Below are positions 1 to 10,779 of a stretch of DNA of 64,000 bases, one piece after another. The translations under genes were made by a program, and so were the position numbers. Under the pieces are notes generated by a model that was not told the DNA's origin, searched no databases, and worked only from the letters and a program-made list of their open reading frames with translations. Source of the DNA: Chamaecrista fasciculata (Eukaryota > Streptophyta > Magnoliopsida > Fabales > Fabaceae); assembly GCA_003254925.1 (NCBI GenBank), contig QANZ01020176.1, forward strand, positions 204,732-268,731, in the 5' to 3' direction. Numbering within the stretch: position 1 is the stretch's first letter; every line of letters starts with the position of its first letter.

Positions 1-201
1 TAAGGTTATAAAATGGAACATAACATGCATACATCTTTCAAATATCTGGGATATGATTTGGGTTTTAGGAAGCTAAATTGTTATTAAGTATATTATTGCC
101 AGTATGAAAAGATATATTTAGTTTTGAATTTAGAAAATTTTCCCTTTCATCTAATTTCCCTTCACATTCTGCATCGAAGTAGTTATTGAAGAAATAACAT
201 A

Positions 202-689
202 AAGAAAAACAATATTTTAGTCCTTGACAAATAGAGCGACTTTCAATTTAGTCATTCAAAAATTATTACCGTCAATTTAGTTTCTCAAGATAAAATTCCT
301 TCCAATGTTACCTTTATACCCAAATTTCTTTTGATGTCAATGACTGAATTAACATAATATAACTTTCGCACTCAAATTTCTGTGTTAATATTCTCTTAAT
401 TGAATCATCGAATTATAAATAAAATTAGGGTATAAGGGTGACATTGCAAGGGATGTCATCTTTGAGGGACTGATTCGACGGTAATGATCTTTGAAGAATT
501 AAATTGCAAGTCACCATTTGTTGAGGACTAAAATATGGTTTTTCTCCATCAGATTATAAATAAAAATAGGGTATAAGGATGACATTGCAAGGAAAGTCAT
601 CTTTGAGGGACTAATTTGACGATAATGATCTTTGAAGGATTAAATTGCAAGTCACCTTATCTATCAAGGACTAAAATATAGTTTTTCTC
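202..689. repeat. Foldback MITE with 9-bp TSD inside the first intron shown
   Basis: The left end AGAAAAACAATATTTTAGTC and the inverted right end ACTAAAATATAGTTTTTCTC are near-complementary, and the complementarity continues for more than 100 bp. The right half is present twice in tandem (about 413-545 and 552-689). The 9-mer AATAACATA flanks the element directly at 193-201 and 690-698, as expected for a Mutator-like target-site duplication. No coding capacity is seen. Confidence 0.8.
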
Positions 690-929
690 AATAACATAAG
701 AATTTTTATCCCATTCATCTGTACAGTCAATCGAGAGATTGTATGAAGCCATTAATCAGTTGTAGCCTTTCAATAGGATTGCATTATGCCCTAAATTCTA
801 TTTTTGATCAACAATATGCTGTAAATTGCAATAAGCTATCTCTGTGCTCTATTTTTTAAGGAATGTATTTATAATTTGCATACTGAGAGGATAATCTTGT
901 TTCCATGTTTGTTGTCTCATTTATATCAG

Positions 930-1930
930 TATCAAGGAGAGCAAGGCTGGAAGCCATCAAACTATCCTGGACTATGTGAGAAGCTCTTGTCGAAAAGCCA
1001 GGCTGTGGTATGAGTCAATCATTGAGCTATGCACTTGCAGGCTGATGCAGTTTTATTCTTTTCAATTTCTTATTTTGTAGTGTCAGCTAATTTTTCTAAC
1101 AGATAAAAATATATATTGAATCGTTACACCTTGATAATCGATCTTTTTTTCTTCCTGAAAAAAAAAGGAAGTCCAATCCATGGCCATTCAGAACATAAGA
1201 AAATGCTATTAAACCATTAGACTTATGATTGTTCTATATCACCTGATTGGGTAATTTGAATTAATATATGGCAAATCATATTATTATTCCAAATCTTGAA
1301 CATAAGCAGACACTGAGTTCCAACATTTTCAGACCGGCTTTTTCCTGATACAATATGGTCACTTGTGGCGACAACATCTGGAAAGACTTGTTAATCTTCA
1401 CTCTAAGGGAAAGCTAAAGGTAATCTGTGTGTGTATGAGCATATTCATCTGAACTTTGCTAGTCTTGTCCTCCTCTTCATTTGCCACGAGGTTGAAGTTT
1501 GCATTGATTTACCATTTTCTGTTTCATGCACGTAGGTTGCCATTGATCCAAAAAAGTTTTTAGGCCTACGTTCTGTTGCAGATGCTGTTGAGTATCTCCA
1601 TTCAGGCAAAAGTGTTGGGAAGGTATTTCAGTGCTATTCTTGCAACAATTCTCATTCTCAATATAAACTGTTGTTTGGGATTGGATCTAACATAAGGGAC
1701 TAGTATCTTATAATGTGGTGAATCTGGGTTTGAATCCCTACCTGAGTGTACCTCGAACATGATTGTTTCTAATAGAGGATATCTTTGCTAAACCCAAAAA
1801 TTTTAATCTATTAGTTTTGTACAAATAATCAAAGCTCTAAATGCTTTCATCTAATGAGTTAAATACTTAAATCTTCCAGGTTGTTGTCTGCCTTGACCCA
1901 ACCTTCCAGAATCAAGTGGCCAAATTATGA
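930..1930 (+). CDS. Zinc-type alcohol dehydrogenase / quinone oxidoreductase-like protein, C-terminal exons only
   Basis: Four in-frame exons at 930-1007, 1333-1419, 1536-1622 and 1880-1930, each with GT-AG borders, encode the C-terminus of a medium-chain reductase. They read YQGEQGWKPSNYPGL, then TGFFLIQYGHLWRQHLERL, then AIDPKKFLGLRSVADAVEYL and VVVCLDPTFQNQVAKL before TGA. The stretch IDPKKF-G-SVADAVEYLHSGKSVGKV is typical of the prostaglandin-reductase-3/ZADH2-like quinone oxidoreductases, which reduce C=C or quinone substrates with NADPH. In plants it occurs in the SDR-reductase fusion that I recall as At1g49670 (NQR). The final AKL resembles a peroxisomal targeting tripeptide, which is an inference. 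The N-terminal part lies left of the window, and bases 1-929 are intron. The 3' UTR probably runs to about 2.3 kb. The family call is firm, the exact orthologue less so. Confidence 0.82.
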
Positions 1931-3308
1931 GTCTACAAGGATCATAGTTCGTCATCAGTTTCAAATTTGTAATTGAGAACCTATGAAGGAGGAATCAAAT
2001 TTAAAGCTCACAAAGTTTGCAAGTTTTCTTCAGAGATGCTAATGAAAATTTGTTGTGCAAGCGTGGAATTGAGTGATCTACAAGTGTATGTGATATATTC
2101 TCACAGAATTTCATTTGTTTGGTATAAGGTTGTATGATTAGAAAAATGGAAGCTATATCAAGAACTCAGTTATAGGTAAAGCAAGTTTTACTTCTTCAGC
2201 AGATAAAGTCATACTCATGTACAAGTATGAAGTGTCTATTTCAAATTTTAATAAAAAACTGCTCTGTTTATCCTCTTTTCCTTATTGAAACTTCCAAAAC
2301 AGAAACTATTGTTCAAGCTGACTGCTACTTTTGGCACAGCATGAATGAACTGTAGCATTACAACTTGTTTAGATAGATTAATCAACTGGAAGTGGCATTC
2401 TTGATCAGATGGTATTTAAAAGGGAGAAAAGGAAAAAAGGTAAACGAATCAAGAAATTCTTATTGGAAAAAAAAAAATCGTTCTCTAAAAATGAGTGGAG
2501 ATAAGAGGAAAATGGAAGCCATAGAATACAGATATATATTATATTATATGTTTTCGGGCTTATTGATATATATATATATACACACACATGTAATAAATTA
2601 GAATAGCTTGCCTCAGAATCATTTTGAATCAAAATTGTATAGATAATAGGTCAATTTGAACTTTTTAAAAAATAATGGACTAAAATTAACTTCAAAGTAA
2701 AGATAATGGACCAAAATGAATTTTGAAAAGGAAAGAGTACAAACAAGGAGCTTATTTGATTGTCTCATCTAAAAAATTATTTTTTTTGGAGAAATACCTT
2801 CAAATTTTCAAACAAAATTTTTGTTTATCTATTTTCAAAACTAAGTTTTCAATATTTTTGTTTACAGATTTTTTTTTTGAAAAACAAAAATTAGCTCATC
2901 TAGTTTAATTTTTATTTTTGAAAAAAATGTTGTTAAAAATAATTTTAAGAATTATTATAAAAATAATTATTTTTAGATATGAAAATCAAACACATCCATT
3001 GCATCTTGGCGTTAAAAACAGATCAGTTTTTGAAAAATTTAACCAAATGTATTTTTTTTAATGTATTTTAAGTGAAAATGAAAATAGAAAATAACCTTAA
3101 TCAAACACCCTATACAATTTCCCTTTCATATATTTTGCTCAAAGGAAAACACTCTTGTGATCAACATTCTCTTTCCTGAACAGAAAATTTACAAGGAACG
3201 AACTTTATTCATTGTCCGCCAAAAAAAGAAAGCAACTGAATTTTAATCATTATTGATTTTCACAGTACTTGGTTAATTATTTGAAAACATTTACGTAGAA
3301 AACAAGAA
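1931..3308. other. 3' flank and AT-rich intergenic stretch, no gene seen
   Basis: The first few hundred bases are the probable 3' UTR of the reductase gene. The rest is low-complexity AT-rich DNA with a short TA/CA microsatellite near 2565-2590. The short ORFs here have no recognisable domain and no codon-like composition. Confidence 0.6.
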
Positions 3309-3380
3309 GCCCCTATAGCTCAGTGGTAGAGCGTCAGTCTTGTAAACTGAAGGTCTGTAGTTCGATCCTGCATGGGGGCA
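3309..3380 (+). tRNA. tRNA-Thr (anticodon UGU), intronless nuclear gene
   Basis: The cloverleaf folds completely. Acceptor strand GCCCCTA pairs with TGGGGGC through one G-T wobble. The D-arm contains AGCTCAGTGGTAGAGC (A box). The anticodon stem-loop TCAGT-CTTGTAA-ACTGA gives anticodon TGT. The T-arm TGTAG-TTCGATC-CTGCA holds the B box. The discriminator base is A at 3380, and a TTTT run at 3381-3384, followed by a longer T run, can end Pol III transcription. The sequence differs from the plastid tRNA-Thr(UGU) as I remember it, so this is a nuclear gene. Confidence 0.94.
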
Positions 3381-3828
3381 TTTTCATTTATCATTTTTTT
3401 TATAATCGAAATCATAGAAAGCTTCACTATGTTACGTTAATATCAGTTTCCATTGATTTCACAAGACATGTCTCTTTAGGCCTTTTCTCCAATAAAATTA
3501 CAGATTTTACTAACTATCAATCTATCTTTCACATATTCATACATATAGCACCTAAGGAAGAAGGAATTACAATGTGAACTCAATAAATAAGCTCCTGCTT
3601 CTGCTGAACCCAAAAAGTTGTCATGTATTTTCTCACACCTTCAAGTAGAAACCATCAACAACGGCTACCTTGTGCCTGCCATAACCAACAGTGAAAAGTT
3701 AGAAATCTAAGCACTTTTTCAATGAAACAAGACATTCATCTTCAAAATAGAGCAATATCTATTGTTATGTCTTTAAAAGTCTCTGAAAGAATAATATATA
3801 CTACCACCAAAAGACCATAAACATGACT

Positions 3829-4150
3829 CTTTGTTAGATGAACTTGAGAGAGCGTCATCGTGTTAGACATAAATGGCACGTGCTCAACACATGTCTGAGT
3901 GTCAGAATTTAAAATCATTTTTTGACTTGGACAAGAGAAAAAAAAGAAAGAAAATATGACATATATCATGAATAGATATTATAATTTTTAAAAATTTCAT
4001 TAAGATTTATGAATTTTCAATTATCTCTTCATTTCTTCTACTATTGGAATTACAATATTATATATATGACTTGTGATGTTATATAATTTCATAAATTTGA
4101 CATGTTAGTGTGTCTATGTCCATGTCATGTCTGTCAGTGTTCAAAGGTTG
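3829..4150. repeat. Degenerate copy of the GTGTC hAT-like MITE family
   Basis: The stretch is clearly related to the elements at 16603-16918 and 60427-60725. It shares the left motif with CACGTG and ACACATGTCTGAGTGTC, the middle ATGACATATATCATGAATA, and the right motif GTGTCTATGTCCATG. The termini are eroded and no clean target duplication was found, which suggests an older insertion. Confidence 0.55.
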
Positions 4151-4213
4151 CTATGTAAACCCAGAAACACATCATTTTCTAAATATTGGAGTATTGTTGT
4201 AAATTGGACAGAA

Positions 4214-6978
4214 TCATAGAAAATCAGAAACTGAGCTATTAAAGCAAGAGATTGAGAAAAGGAAGTTACTTGCTCTGATTCTCTTAGAGCTCCTATTCAA
4301 ATGTATGGCATCCAAATCTTCTTCTTTTTCTTCTTCCTTGTTTTCTGATTCAAATGCACTGCCTCTGATTATGAACACCTACAAGTGAGAAAAGCTGAGT
4401 ACTTTTGAGTTTTCAAATCCGTGTAAAATGGTGTCCACTTAAAGATCACCTTAAACTTGGTGGGATTGATCAATTGAAACACCAATGCATCCCCATCAAC
4501 AAGTTCATGATCAATCGCAAAACCTCGCCAACCGGCGCTTAGGGCGGTTTTTTGGGCAAGGTATTTGGTTGGAGACTCTTGTCCATCCTCATCTATTAAA
4601 TATATTATTTCATCATGGCTAGGGAGGTGAGTTTTGCAGAAAATAACTGGGAGACCCTGGTCAAAACAAGTAAGACAGTGAAAAACACAGAAGATGCAAT
4701 TTTTGTCCTCATTCACTCATAACCATCAGAATTTACCAATACTAATAATAAGGCTGGAATGCACAAAGCCACAAAATCTCCTTCATTGTGCAAAAAATTC
4801 CCTGAACTTGGAAAGTGATAAAAGGCCCCTTGAACTTTTAATTTTGGGCAGAAGATCCCTTTTGTTAAGATTTTCATTCAAAAAATTCAAGATTTTTTTT
4901 TTATAATTTTATTACTGTTGTTGCATTTTACATTGATCCAATAAAATTAACTATTGCTGTAATCAATAGTAGCCCAAAAAAATTTAAAAAAACAAAACTT
5001 ATTCTTTTAATGAAAATTTCAACAAAATGGGTTATCTGTACAAAATCAAAAGTTGAAGGGATCTTTTGTCACTTTCAAAGTTCAAGGTATTTTTTGTACA
5101 ATAAACTAAAGTTAGGGGTGTTCCTCATTAGAGAAAAAGAAAATTGAAAAAAAAAAGTAAAAAAAGTCACACATTTTCTGTTACTTACTAGCCAAAACCC
5201 TCCTGTAACATGTGATTGGAGCATAGGTCTGACAAAACTAGGATATTCAGATTCTAAACCAGAAAGAACTTCTTCTGCTTTTTCAATTGCATATTGCCTA
5301 GCTTCATCTGAAGCGTAAAACCGATTCAGCAAGTCCTTTCTTTTATAGCTCCTGCAAGTCAACTTCCCCAGAAATTTCATCAAACAAAGTGAAAAAGGCA
5401 AAAAAGAAAAGGGATAAATAAAAAGGAAAGAAAGAAAATATATGAGAACAAAATTGGAAAGTTGAGTTTACCTTGTTGGTCTCTCCAAACGCAAAGGTTC
5501 AACTAAGGCCTTGCAAGAATAAAACAAATTAAACAATTCAATCAAAATCTATATATTTGACAAAAGACAAAGCCAATAAATAATAAACAAAAGAACACAC
5601 AATCTCATTACAGAAAAGAAGCTGTATAGTAGAGGAAGAGACAAGAACATATAAAAACAAGAAGGCCAAAGGGTCATTTTGGTCTCAAATGTATGCCCTA
5701 ATGTTCATTTTGGTCCATTATGTTTCAAAATGTTCAAATTGGTCCTAAATGTTGGCAAAATCTTAAATATTGGTAAAATATTTCATTTTGGTTCCAAACT
5801 ATTGAATTTGGTCATAATTCTCTCGTCTCTCATTTCAAGTTCAAAGGACTTGTCAAGAGGAACTCTTATCTCTGAATTTGTCACATTCGAATTTGAAACA
5901 AGAGAGATATGACCAATTTTGCTTGTTTGACCATAAAACGAGCGATCTACTTTTAGGATTTGACCTTATTTGCTGACAAACCCAAATGGATAGAGAAAGT
6001 ACTATTTGAGAACAATACTTAGCTCTAAATTCGTCACGTTTTAACTTGAAACGAGCCATATTCAATAGTTTGGAACCAAAATGAAACATTTTGTCAATAT
6101 TTAGGACCAAAATGATCCTTTAACCAAACAAGAATTAGCAAAATATATAGTGGTTGGTTATGACTTAAGAACAAAACAATTTCAATCCAAAACTGAATAT
6201 ATCAAATACACAAACCCATGACAGACTTTACCTAGAGGACATAGGTGAATAAACAAAAAGGTAAAAACCTACTTTTTAGTCATTAAAACTATACAAAACT
6301 ACTATTTAGTCCATAAATATCGAAACTACACTTCTTTCTTTTTTCTTTTGCCTCTATTTTTTACAAACATAAATGATTTACTCCCCACAATAATACTCCA
6401 AGAACTAAATAGTTAATATTTATAAAAAAAATGTATTTTCAATATTTAAGTACTACAAACTAAAATTACCCAAACAAAAAATAACACATATAGGTAAAAT
6501 CAAAGGAAATGCTTGTATTTAAGCATGCTATGAGGCTATGAGCATATGAATGTGAATAAACAAAGCACAATATTGATTGAGGAGTAGACAGACTAACTTC
6601 CTTATAGTCTGGACAAGGCAAGTTAGCAACACGATTGGACCTCCTCACAGGAACCGAAGAAGGGCTCAAATGCTGACGTGGCACCCTGGGCTTCACCTGT
6701 ATGTAAAGAACAAAACCACACCCACCAAAGTTTGAAAACACATACCAAAAGAAAAAAGAAAAAAAAGGGTTAAAATTTTGAAGAAGAAGAAGAAGAAGAA
6801 GAAGAATACCCACAGGGGAAGGCTTATTAGGTGAAGAAGGCTTTAAAGCAGAAGCAAGCTTGGTGAGGTTAAGCTGTTCCATTCTCTTCTTGTTCTCTTC
6901 CATCCTCTGTCTTCTGCATTCCTCATATGTCGTCTTCTTGGAAACCACCATTTTCGCTTGGCTTGGCTTCGATTCCAA
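4214..6978 (-). CDS. B3 DNA-binding domain protein (At3g19184/At5g42700-like)
   Basis: Six exons with consistent frames: 6978-6814, 6696-6598, 5509-5472, 5351-5189, 4656-4450 and 4378-4214. They encode about 277 residues, close to the length I recall for At3g19184. The N-terminus has a basic coiled stretch (TTYEECRRQRMEENKKRMEQ) and KPRVPR. The next exons give RSYKRKDLLNRFYASDEA. The B3 fold spans about residues 139-230, with SFVRPMLQSHVTGGFWLGLP, CKTHLPSHDE, KTALSAGWRGFAIDHELVDG and DALVFQLINPTKFKVFIIR. These proteins are nuclear and presumed to bind DNA; their targets are poorly known. Start choice: the ATG at 6978 opens the frame, but a second ATG nine codons in (MVVSKK) matches the usual family start. 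The 3' end is uncertain: a possible GT donor at 4269 could replace the last 18 codons by splicing to about 3.68 kb. Confidence 0.88.
4785..5103. repeat. Foldback repeat in intron 4 of the B3 gene
   Basis: The left arm (TTGTGCAAAAAATTCCCTGA, then GGCAGAAGATCCCTTTTG) is the inverse of the right arm (AAGGGATCTTTTGTCACTTT, then ATTTTTTGTACAA). No coding content is seen. A related arm occurs at about 31790-31860. No target duplication was resolved. Confidence 0.6.
5664..6125. repeat. Foldback MITE, family 'GG..AAAGGGTCATTTTGG', perfect 9-bp TSD
   Basis: The element lies in intron 2 of the B3 gene. Ends GGCCAAAGGGTCATTTTGG and (inverted) GGTTAAAGGATCATTTTGG are matched by long complementary arms. 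The 9-mer AAACAAGAA flanks it exactly at 5655-5663 and 6126-6134. A second copy of the family sits at 42999-43523. A 9-bp duplication with long TIRs points to a non-autonomous Mutator-like element. Confidence 0.85.
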
Positions 6979-7501
6979 AATGGGTATTACAGATTTTGTT
7001 TAGTTTCCTATGAAAAGGGGTTGATCAAAGTCTGGATTTTTTAAGTGTTTGAATGAATGAGAAGGTGATGAAGGAAGGAAGAGAGTGGAATGTTGCAAGT
7101 GGAGGTGAGCAGGTGTGTTTTTGTGTAAAAAAAGGCTTTTGGATTCAAATTCGAACAAGGAATGAATGAAATGCCTTAAAAATCGAAAACACGACCGTTG
7201 GGGGTGCGGATACGGGTGTCCATATACAGATTATAATGAATAAAAGATGTATCTACGTACATGGGTATAAATTTTAAAAAAATAAATATTATAGACAAAA
7301 TTTTCTTGTGAAGGTTTTACAGTTTTTGTCATTGCAGAAATAGAATAAAAATAAAGAAGAAAATTTGAGAAAAAGAAAATAAAATAGTATATGGAATATA
7401 TTAATCTAATGTTTGAAACTTTAGATAAAAAAATTAATGAGTCAAACTTTAATGTACGATGTCAAAACAAAAAAGTTTAAAGGAGTTATTGATTAGCAAA
7501 T

Positions 7502-8157
7502 GGCAAAAGACCATTTCATGCCCTACCGTTTGGGATCAGTTTTAGTTATGTCTCTAACGTTTGTTTACGTATCAGTTATGCCCCCAATGTGAAACGTTGG
7601 TGTCAATTATACCCTAACCTCAATTTTTTGGGCAAAAGTTCTATTTTGGTCCCTCAAGTTTGCTTAAAGTTCCATTTTGGACCCTCAAGTCTTTCGCGAA
7701 CTTTCCGGCGAGATACACAGCGGCCTCGACAACTACGAAAACTCCTAATTTTTTACCTCCTAAGTTTAATGACGACCTCCATTTTGCGAAAAAATAATTG
7801 GTAAGCCGTCGAAAAATTACATAGTCGCCGAAAAATTACACAATCGCCGAAAATAATATTTTCAGTCATTTGTTCGCAAAATGAAGGTCGCCATTGAACT
7901 CAGAAGGTCAAAAAACTTTGGATTAGGAGTTTTCGTAGTCGTCGGGGCTGCCGTGTATCTTGCTGGAGACTTGAGGGACCAAAACGGAACTTAGAGCAAA
8001 CTTGAGGGATCAAAATAGGACTTTGGCCCAAAAAATTGAGGTTAAGGTATAATTGACACCAACCTTTCACATTGGGGACATAATTGACACAAAACAAACG
8101 TTAGGATCATAACTGAAACTGACCCTAAACATTAAAAGCACGAAAGAGTCTTTTGCC
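7502..8157. repeat. Foldback MITE with GGCAAAAG ends
   Basis: Termini GGCAAAAGACCATTTCATGC and the inverted GGCAAAAGACTCTTTCGTGC are followed by about 200-bp arms carrying repeated motifs such as TATGCCCCCAATGTG. Flanking 9-mers TTAGCAAAT (7493-7501) and TTATCAAAT (8158-8166) differ at one base and fit a target duplication. It belongs to the same superfamily as the elements at 36410, 46105 and 57718. No ORF of its own was seen. Confidence 0.8.
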
Positions 8158-8553
8158 TTATCAAATAAGGTCAAAGATCTTTAGGACTTAACTTTCCCTC
8201 CCCTCCTTATCAAAAAAAGAAAAAAAAAACTTTCCCCTCCCCTCTAACCTCTTTCCTTCCTTCTCTTTAATTATCTAAACAAATTCATAAGTTTATATTT
8301 TTATCATGTACCTCAAAGTAGATACATTATAAATAAAGATTTTATGTGATATTATGAATAACAAGAATGAGTTGAATAAAAACATCATTAACTCTCCCTT
8401 ATCTTTTAATGCACATGGAAAAACTAATTGTGGTTTTTTCTATGTGCATTAATATAAGCTCATCATCTTTGTCATGTATATTTAGATACATTTCATGTAC
8501 ATAAATAAAGATTTCATTTGATGTTGTGAATAACGAGAATGAGGAGTTGGATC

Positions 8554-9111
8554 AGTGTTATTTGGACAGGATGGGACGATTAGATTGATCCAGTCATCAA
8601 CTAGGTACTAGAATGAGTTGGTTCAACCTAAAAATCAAATTAGCAGTTAAACTGGATTTAACCGGCCAAAACCATTGAACCGACGATCCAACTGCCCACC
8701 AATTTTTTTTTTTATAATTTCAAATTTTAACTTTTAAATGAAAAAATTAATAAAATCATATCGAAAACTCACTTAATTTATTTTATTTTAAAAAAATCTT
8801 TGATTTGCATAAAATTTATTACATTTAAAAATCTATCTAGTTATATATGTGTTATGTTGTCTTTATTTTATGTCTTTGTATTATTTTTGTAATGTACTTC
8901 ACTTCAGTTTAACCAAAAAAAATAAAAATGTTGAAGTATTAATTTTAATTGTGTGTATAAAATGTTTATATTTTATATATATTAAAAGTAATTAATATTT
9001 ATTATTTATTGCATTATTCGGTTCGAACGATGGTTCAACCAGTTAAACCAATCAAACCATAAATCGAACTCTTGTTCGAGTCATTGAACAGTTCAGTCCT
9101 AACAACATTGA
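8554..9111. repeat. 'CCGGTT' interspersed element, copy 1
   Basis: It shares the AACCGGCCAAAACC-type left block and the right block TTCGGTTCGAACGATGGTTC with the copies at 15206-15701 and 18225-18800. The ends (AGTGTTATTTGGAC on the left, GTCCTAACAACATT on the right) are loosely inverted. No ORF was found. The class is uncertain, perhaps hAT-related. Confidence 0.6.
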
Positions 9112-9112
9112 C

Positions 9113-9275
9113 TTGGATCTTCTATAATATCACTACAATGTAGTGTAGAGATAAAGACATAGTTAGAAAGATAAAGTGTCATAGGTGTGGATCTGTGTGA
9201 GTTCTACTGACACTTCTCTCTAATTGTATCTTTCTTTCTTTGCACTATACTGTAGTAGTACTATAGAGAATCCAA
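9113..9275. repeat. Hairpin MITE, TTGGATC family, copy 1
   Basis: The arms TTGGATCTTCTATAATAT and TGTAGTGTAGAGATAAAG on the left are imperfectly complementary to TGCACTATACTGTAGTAGTA and CTATAGAGAATCCAA on the right, so almost the whole unit is one palindrome. Related copies lie at 9814-9992 and 10480-10662. Confidence 0.65.
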
Positions 9276-9813
9276 ATTCTAAGATGAGTTGAATAAAAAG
9301 ATCACTATCAATTTAGACACTTACCCCGCAAAAGACAAAATGTGAGAGTTCGAATCGTCTAATTGATACGATGACTTTATTTGATTGATAATATATAAAT
9401 TTTTTTTCCGTAAATCCTCAAAGAAATCAAAGAAATCAAAAGGTATTCCTTAACTCTTTAAAATACTTAGTGCTTATCCCCACCTAAATTTTCTCTCATC
9501 TCAAAAAAAAAAATAATAATCATTATCTTCCTCTTATCTTTTAAATATCTTGTTCATAAAAATACTATTTCTCTCACTTATATTATAATGATGTTTTTTT
9601 TTTTATCACTTCTCTAAATTTAAAGGACTTTTTCGCCAACGACTAAAGTTCAAAAAACTTTTATTCAATTTAACCTATATTATATGGAAAGTTAATATTA
9701 TAGGAGTAAGAAGTTACTTTCATTTTTTTTGTTTTTGCAAATTTCTAGTTTTCTTTTTTTAACTATATATTAAAGTTCATAATATATGATCTTGAGCCAC
9801 TTTATTTCGGAAA

Positions 9814-9992
9814 TGGATCTTTTAGAATTCTTTCATTGTGTATTTCTTGTGAAGTTGGAGAGAGGAAAGAAGAAAAAGAGAGAGAAAATGTGAGTCCTAC
9901 ATATTATTTTATGGGACTCACATTTTTTCTCTCTTCCTTTCTCTCTCCAACTTCATAAGAAATGTATGGTAAAAGAACTCTTAACAGATCCA
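9814..9992. repeat. Hairpin MITE, TTGGATC family, copy 2
   Basis: This is the best-preserved copy. The left arm GAAGTTGGAGAGAGGAAAGA through GAGAAAATGTGAGTCC is matched almost base for base by GGACTCACATTTTTTCTCTC, then CTTTCTCTCTCCAACTTC on the right. The loop is only about ten bases. RNA from it would form a near-perfect hairpin of roughly 80 bp. Confidence 0.8.
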
Positions 9993-10479
9993 ATGTCCTT
10001 TATCTCATGAATGAAGGATTCATCTTTTTGACTAAAAAAAAGGAAAAGAAAACAATTGAATCTACAAGAATCATGGTTAGCATAGCCAAAATAACAGTTG
10101 CAAGTAGCAACAAAGGGTCCAAGGCTACTTTTTCCATTTATTCGTGTTCTTAAGACCCGTCATATTTACATGTTTTCAACCTCACAAGTTTTAGGCCAAA
10201 AAGAAAGAAACTCACAAAACAATAAATTAAACCCACAAAATATATACACTATCTATTTTGATTAAAACTACAACAACAACGTAGGCCTCTTAATCTTAGT
10301 TATAAACTCTGTACAGTTCAAAACATCTAGTGTAAGCAAGCACTAAGCATCTCCTTAGCCCCATCATCCACCTATTAAGCAGTTAGATTATCACTCATTT
10401 ATTTCCATATGATGGTTCTTCTCATGCAACATCCATCCATATATAACACAAACCGTTTCGTTTCCTCAACATAAAGAAC

Positions 10480-10662
10480 TTGGACCCTTACTATGATATT
10501 TGGTACAATTTGTGCAATTTAGAGAGATAGAAAGAAGTAGAGAGAAAAAGAGTAGAGCCCAAAATAATAAGATGTATGAGACTCACATTTTCTCGCTCTA
10601 CCTCTTTTTATCTCTTTCTAAACTGCACAAAATGCAATAAATAGCATACTTCAGATATCCAA
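10480..10662. repeat. Hairpin MITE, TTGGATC family, copy 3
   Basis: Left-arm segments TGTGCAATTTAGAGAGATAG and AAAGAGTAGAGC are complementary to the right-arm segments GCTCTACCTCTTTTTATCTC and AACTGCACAAAATGC, with mismatches. It ends with GATATCCAA, the inverse of the TTGGA start. It lies just downstream of the stop of the DUF829 gene and may be part of its 3' region. Confidence 0.6.
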
Positions 10663-10779
10663 ATCTCCACAATAGGTCATGCTTTCATGTCAAGTTCTTG
10701 CAGCAAATCCAGCATACCATACTTTCTGGCAGTGAAGTTTGTCATTAAGTATTTCCTCGAGTCAGATATAAAAGTGATT

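Noticed and set aside
3660..3700. Possible final exon (-) reading HKVAVVDGFYLKV before a stop
   Set aside because: Its phase does not fit the only GT donor in the last B3 exon, so the reading is probably chance.
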